A stretch of 64,000 bases of DNA, taken from assembly GCA_018052735.1 (NCBI GenBank), contig JAGPMT010000006.1, forward strand, positions 62,001 through 126,000. The letters run 5' to 3'. Of the stretch, positions 60,103 to 64,000 are shown in pieces; the first letter of the stretch is position 1, and each line of letters opens with the position of its first letter. The stretch is from Phycisphaerae bacterium. Its GTDB lineage: Bacteria; Planctomycetota; Phycisphaerae; Sedimentisphaerales; Anaerohalosphaeraceae. A program made the position numbers and the translations under genes. The notes under the pieces are model-generated. The model was not told where the DNA came from and did not search any database. It saw nothing but the letters and a program-made list of their open reading frames with translations.

Positions 60103-61076
60103 GTCGCTGTTTTGACAATCAGTTCGCACAGCTTTCGGCCAACGGCGGAAATATCATAATTTCGGGCCTGCTGGATGCCGTTTTGTCCCATTTGACACCG
60201 CAGGGCTGGATTTTCAATCAGCAGCGAGAGTTTTTCAAGCCACTCCTGTTCAGTTCGGACCAAATATCCGGTTTGGCCGTCGATGACATGATCGGGATTG
60301 GTGCCGATAGGCGATGCAACCACCGGCAGGCCCGAAGCGGAATATTCGAGCACCTTAAAACTGCATTTGCCGCGGGTAAACGGATTGTCCGGCAAGGGTG
60401 CCAGTCCGATATCGCACTGTCCCAGACAATACCCGCGTGCATGCGGCGTCCATTTCATTTTTTCGATGGTTACGCCTTCCATGTCAATAAAATCGTCGCC
60501 GATCAGACGCAGCACAAGGCCGGGGTAACGAGCCGCCAGTTTCTGCAGCACCGGTTTCAATTCCGCAATATATCCGAGGGTCGCCCTGCTGCCGATCCAG
60601 ACAAGGCGAATGTTGCCGTCATCGCTTTTCTGCGCTGCAGGATGGTAATCGTCCGTTTTTAATCCCAGCGGCAGGATAATGATATTGGAGTGGTACGGGC
60701 GGGCCCGGTCGGCGAGATAGGAACTGCCGACCAACACTGCATCGGCTTTCTGAAGAGAACGCCGGAAACGCTTTTGATGAGCCGGTGTCGGACAGCCTTT
60801 GTCATTAAACATCACGGCGTCGTCGTAGTTGAATATCACCTTTGCTTTTCGGGGTCTAAAAAACCGCGCATCCAAAAAATTCAGGCATTTTTTATGCAGC
60901 AGGACGACATCATAGGTGTCGGCCTGTCGATATTGGCCCCAGCGTTTCAGCGGGTTGGAGGACAGCACCGCCACCGTCGGCTCAATCCCAGCAGCCCGGA
61001 ATATATCCAGATACCTCCCGATGCGGTCTTTGAAGCTGCCCCGCTGGGGATTGTTTGTCAATATCAGCAATTTCAT
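60099..61076 (-). CDS. GT4-type glycosyltransferase (GT-B fold)
   Basis: 325 residues. The N-terminal half has 'KLLILTNNPQRGSFKDRIGRYLDIFRAAGIE' and 'DAVLVGSSYLADRARPY'. The C-terminal donor domain has 'RLVWIGSRATLGYIAELKPVLQKLAARYPGLVLRLIG' and 'CDIGLAPLPDNPFTRGKCSFKVLEYSASGLPVVASPIG', the E-x7-E-like nucleotide-sugar site of family 4. The last is 'GYLVRTEQEWLEKLSLLIENP'. ATG 61076 has AAGG upstream. It transfers a sugar onto the surface glycan; the sugar is unknown. Confidence 0.9.
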   Translation of the reverse strand: MKLLILTNNPQRGSFKDRIGRYLDIFRAAGIEPTVAVLSSNPLKRWGQYRQADTYDVVLLHKKCLNFLDARFFRPRKAKVIFNYDDAVMFNDKGCPTPAHQKRFRRSLQKADAVLVGSSYLADRARPYHSNIIILPLGLKTDDYHPAAQKSDDGNIRLVWIGSRATLGYIAELKPVLQKLAARYPGLVLRLIGDDFIDMEGVTIEKMKWTPHARGYCLGQCDIGLAPLPDNPFTRGKCSFKVLEYSASGLPVVASPIGTNPDHVIDGQTGYLVRTEQEWLEKLSLLIENPALRCQMGQNGIQQARNYDISAVGRKLCELIVKTAT

Positions 61077-61107
61077 AACGCCTTCTCTGAGTCTTGCAAT
61101 CGGCAAT

Positions 61108-62478
61108 TCAGATTCCCAAACTTAGAAACAGCAGAATCGGCAGACAGGTTACCAGCAAAAACAAACTTCGCAACAAAAAAACCGATTTCAGGTTGAAGCC
61201 GCTTTGCGATTTCATCAGTTTAATTTTTCTGCTGATTAACTGCCGTATGCCGCCCGATGCACAGGAACTTAATATTTTTGTTCCGCTGTTTTCATCTTCG
61301 CCGGCTTCCACCATGATTATGCCCGCAAGGGCGGTCCTGACGGCAAGTTCCGTTTGTCCGTTTGTTCCCTCCGATAGGCATTCTTTCGCCAGCCGAATGA
61401 ATATTTTGCCGATTTCACCAATCCTGTTTATCGGGTCACCAGCCGCTGTAACAGCAGCAATTTCTTTACCCAAGTTATCCCATGTTATCGTTTTGGTGCA
61501 AAAGGACTGTACAGATGGGCTGCTCAGGCCGTTCAGTGATTCTTTTAATCGTTGACATTTTGTTTTGATAATATGGTTTTTGTCTCGGGGGGTTAATTTA
61601 TCCAGTACCCGAAACGCTTTTTTATGCTGCTCCGGTGACTCTGTCAGCATGAGCGTCCCCAAGGCAAGCCGTATAATCGCATGTGTGTTATCGTTTTGCT
61701 TCAGCATACGGCGTGCCATGCTGCCGATGCGGCCGCCGACTGCCTCTGCCTTTAAGTCCATCGGGGCCATCCGGGCAGCCACTTCAATTTGGGGACCGAA
61801 CCATTTCCAGATATGGCGGCTGGTATTTGTTTCATGGCTGCGCCCAGTCCACAGGGGTTCTTCCATAAATCCCACCTTATATTTCTCAAACAAACGAATA
61901 TTCACTGGCCAATCATCCAGGAGAAATTCCCTCCAAATAGGAATAATATCCTTTTCAAAAACAGAACGTTTGGCCAAAAGACCCTGTATCGAAATGCAGG
62001 CCAAGTTTTGAGTTTTTAAATACATTATGGCTTCTCCGGAGCGAATAATCTTGCTTGTTTCGGCCGTATTGCGTTTCCGAATGCGTCCGCTGGACTCTTC
62101 CAAAATATCCCCAACTGCATAAACAGCATCTAGCCTCCTTTCTTTGAGTTCTATCATCTGTCTTTCGATTTTCTTCGGCTTAAAAAGGTCATCTTGAGAC
62201 AGCTCTGCAATATATTCGCCGTGCGACGCTTCCACTGCATCAGCCATGGTTTGCCCAGGTCCTTTATTGGTGGGATGAACAATGAGCTTAAAGGCCAGTT
62301 CATCAGAAAGACGCTTAATATACACCGCATCTTCCGGTTCAGGCGAGGCATCATCAACCACAATGATTTCAATATTGGGGTAAGTCTGATTTAAGATAGA
62401 CTGCACCGCCTCCCGAATGAATTTTCGACCATTATAGTAGGGCACAATAACAGACACCAAAGGAATATCTTTAAGCAT
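61108..62478 (-). CDS. GT2 glycosyltransferase with C-terminal membrane anchor
   Basis: About 456 residues. The GT-A domain is in the first 240 residues: 'LVSVIVPYYNGRKFIREAVQSILNQTYPNIEIIVVDDASPEPED', 'GPGQTMADAVEASHGEYIAELSQDDLFKPKKIERQM' and 'LDDWPVNIRLFEKY'. A helical region with TPR-like character follows (about 240-410). The last about 25 residues form one transmembrane helix (LLRSLFLLVTCLPILLFLSLG). AGGG is eight bases before ATG 62478, so this start is preferred over 62496. It is 31 bases upstream of the GT4 gene. Confidence 0.88.
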   Translation of the reverse strand: MLKDIPLVSVIVPYYNGRKFIREAVQSILNQTYPNIEIIVVDDASPEPEDAVYIKRLSDELAFKLIVHPTNKGPGQTMADAVEASHGEYIAELSQDDLFKPKKIERQMIELKERRLDAVYAVGDILEESSGRIRKRNTAETSKIIRSGEAIMYLKTQNLACISIQGLLAKRSVFEKDIIPIWREFLLDDWPVNIRLFEKYKVGFMEEPLWTGRSHETNTSRHIWKWFGPQIEVAARMAPMDLKAEAVGGRIGSMARRMLKQNDNTHAIIRLALGTLMLTESPEQHKKAFRVLDKLTPRDKNHIIKTKCQRLKESLNGLSSPSVQSFCTKTITWDNLGKEIAAVTAAGDPINRIGEIGKIFIRLAKECLSEGTNGQTELAVRTALAGIIMVEAGEDENSGTKILSSCASGGIRQLISRKIKLMKSQSGFNLKSVFLLRSLFLLVTCLPILLFLSLGI

Positions 62479-62520
62479 AGGCATTTCCCTTGCCATTATA
62501 TGAATATAACGGGATGTATG

Positions 62521-63612
62521 CTAAAGACATCTTATCACCTCGGCTATTATTTCGCCCAGAATCTGATCAGACATTTCAGGAAAAATGGGAAGCGACAGAA
62601 TGCGGCTGCAAATCCGTTCTGTAATCGGCAGCTTCAGGCCGCAGCAGTAACTTAAGTAAGCTTTTTGGCGATGGATGGGTATAGGATAATGAATCTGCGT
62701 TTGAATACCCCGTTCGGCAAGCTTGTTTTTAAGCGCATCCCTATTGTCTGCCGCAATTACGTACTGGTGATAAACATGCTTAACGGGTCCATAGGGAATA
62801 GGCAATTGTAAGTTTAAGGCAGCAAGCTGCTGCGAGTAGCGCTGTGCAATAGCAATTCGCTTCTGGTTGCGCGCATCCAAATATTTCAGCTTGATTCTTA
62901 AAATTGCCGCCTGCATCTCATCCAGCCGGCTGTTGACTCCAATAAAGTTATGCTGGTATTTAACCGGCTGACCGTAATTGCGCATCATTCTCAGCTTATC
63001 CGCCAGCGCATCATCATTCGTTGCAACTGCTCCGCCATCGCCATAGGCCCCCAGATTTTTTGTTGGATAAAAGCTGAAACATCCTACCTGCCCAAAAGTT
63101 CCTACCTTCCGCCCTTCAAATTCTGCACCGTGTGCCTGACAGGCATCCTCTATAATCAGCAGATTATGAGCCGAGGCAATATCCATAATCGCTTTCATAT
63201 CTGCAGGATGGCCGTATAAATGAACAGGAATAACCGCTTTTGTCCTAGCTGTAAGATGCTTCGTGATTTCCGCAGGTTCAATGCAATAAGTATAAGGATT
63301 AATCTCAGCAAAAACCGGCGCCGCTCCGTTCCGCACAATTGCATCCGCCGTCGAAATAAAAGTATGGGAGGCTGTAATCACCTCATCACCGGGCCCGATT
63401 CCCAATGCTTGGAGAGCAAGATACAAAGCATCGGAGCCGGAATTGACTGTTACAATATGACGAACTCCCAGATATGCAGCGAATTCCCGCTCAAAAGCTT
63501 CCACCTGCCGGCCAAGAATAAACCAGCCGTCTTTCGCAACCTGCTCCATTACCTCCAACAGCTCATTGCGAATCGCAAGATATTCAGCTTTTAAATCTGT
63601 AAAAGGCACCAT
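62521..63612 (-). CDS. DegT/DnrJ/EryC1-type sugar aminotransferase
   Basis: 363 residues, PLP-dependent nucleotide-sugar aminotransferase. Motifs: '[74 protein letters not shown]', '[15 protein letters not shown]', PLP Lys in '[18 protein letters not shown]', and '[19 protein letters not shown]'. It is closest in style to FdtB/QdtB enzymes that make dTDP-3-amino-3,6-dideoxy sugars. It starts four bases after the formyltransferase stop, so the pair is one unit. Confidence 0.94.
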   Translation of the reverse strand: MVPFTDLKAEYLAIRNELLEVMEQVAKDGWFILGRQVEAFEREFAAYLGVRHIVTVNSGSDALYLALQALGIGPGDEVITASHTFISTADAIVRNGAAPVFAEINPYTYCIEPAEITKHLTARTKAVIPVHLYGHPADMKAIMDIASAHNLLIIEDACQAHGAEFEGRKVGTFGQVGCFSFYPTKNLGAYGDGGAVATNDDALADKLRMMRNYGQPVKYQHNFIGVNSRLDEMQAAILRIKLKYLDARNQKRIAIAQRYSQQLAALNLQLPIPYGPVKHVYHQYVIAADNRDALKNKLAERGIQTQIHYPIPIHRQKAYLSYCCGLKLPITERICSRILSLPIFPEMSDQILGEIIAEVIRCL

Positions 63613-63616
63613 TGCT

Positions 63617-64000
63617 TTAAGAAGTTTTTTTAAATAGTTTCAAATCGTAATCGATCGTTGCAATAACCATAAATTCTGGCTTCTCTTCGACAAGATGCCC
63701 TGCCTTAAACGTGCTGGCCTTATTTAATATTTCGCTCCCGATAATGCTGCAGCCGTGGATTTGAGGAAGCTGGTATTCCGGAAATATAAACGCCCTAATC
63801 TGGTTGTGAATCTCAAATGCGGTTTTGTTCAGATCAATTTTGATACACCCGTAATCAATACTCGCCTTTGAGTAGTAACTTGAACCATACCACGATTGAG
63901 GACGGGCTGTGTATTGTTTGCTTAAGATATTGCAGATATTGGACTTGAACAGTTCACATCCGAACCGATTGTACTTAAAGTAGAGGTCTCTGCATGTATC
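63617..64000 (-). CDS. Sugar N-formyltransferase, C-terminal part (5' end beyond window)
   Basis: About 127 codons are visible; the start lies outside the window. The frame, read on the minus strand, contains '[18 protein letters not shown]', '[36 protein letters not shown]' and ends in '[12 protein letters not shown]'. The 'N-x-IRAF-FP-YQLP' block is the C-terminal pattern of methionyl-tRNA formyltransferase-like sugar formyltransferases such as VioF and FdtF. These put a formyl group from N10-formyl-THF on an amino sugar nucleotide. Pairing with the aminotransferase supports this. Confidence 0.75.
   Translation of the reverse strand, partial: DTCRDLYFKYNRFGCELFKSNICNILSKQYTARPQSWYGSSYYSKASIDYGCIKIDLNKTAFEIHNQIRAFIFPEYQLPQIHGCSIIGSEILNKASTFKAGHLVEEKPEFMVIATIDYDLKLFKKTS

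Noticed and set aside
1-64000. CRISPR arrays, insertion sequences, prophage or integrase genes
   Set aside because: No regularly spaced repeats, transposase-like or integrase-like products, or attachment-site duplications at the tRNA genes were found.

Overview
The window reads as chromosome of a Gram-negative bacterium of about 50% GC. The most likely source is Planctomycetota, class Phycisphaerae. Pointers to this are a PilM-PilN fusion followed by two large pilus-type membrane proteins with no close counterpart in proteobacterial pil operons, WaaP-type kinases, an AsmA-like protein with an MCE protein, a heme-bearing sensor kinase, ADP-forming acetyl-CoA synthetase, and many lipoproteins of no recognised family. 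The placement is an inference from gene content and was not tested by any search. No CRISPR array, insertion sequence or prophage was seen. Two tRNA genes are present.

Layout. 1-5.2 kb (minus strand): rpsB, tsf, pyrH, frr and an AsmA-like gene cut by the left edge. rpsB/tsf and tsf/pyrH are each separated by a terminator-like hairpin. 5.6-7.6 kb (minus): cspA, rnpA, a small MerR regulator and a lone MCE/MlaD protein. 7.7-15.9 kb (minus): a type II secretion F-family protein, an EIIA-PTS protein with a possible PII-like tail, a YdiJ-type FAD/Fe-S dehydrogenase, a coiled-coil lipoprotein, and an aldo/keto reductase with two Fe-S clusters. Then tRNA-Pro(GGG). 16.4-22.1 kb (minus): a type IV pilus or secretion inner-membrane operon. 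22.4-25.4 kb: an alpha/beta hydrolase, a frameshifted beta-propeller-like lipoprotein, and a 3D-domain protein. 26-34.5 kb (minus): a c-heme sensor kinase with a 35-residue membrane microprotein, aspS, trxA, a CoA-transferase fused to an acetyltransferase, and ADP-forming acetyl-CoA synthetase. Then tRNA-Thr(CGT).

34.8-42.3 kb (minus): an L-rhamnose operon with KDPG-type aldolase, class II aldolase, rhamnulokinase, rhamnose isomerase, RhaT, an NCS1-type permease and a 61-residue membrane protein. A WYL regulator is divergent from it. 43.5-44.3 kb holds no convincing gene. 44.3-48.5 kb (minus): rpmI, rplT, pheS, pgsA-like, ribBA and a lipoprotein.

49.0-64.0 kb is a cell-surface glycan locus. 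On the minus strand are a protein with two sulfotransferase-like domains, an ABC exporter and a GT2. Divergent from these are UDP-galactopyranose mutase, a GT2, a GlfT2-like galactofuranosyltransferase and a protein with two WaaP-like kinase domains. Convergent on that group are a GT4, a GT2, a DegT-type sugar aminotransferase and a sugar formyltransferase cut by the right edge. Taken together, these genes predict an exported glycan containing galactofuranose and a formylated amino sugar, probably modified by sulfation and phosphorylation. This is the most distinctive part of the window, mainly because both modification proteins carry an internal tandem duplication.
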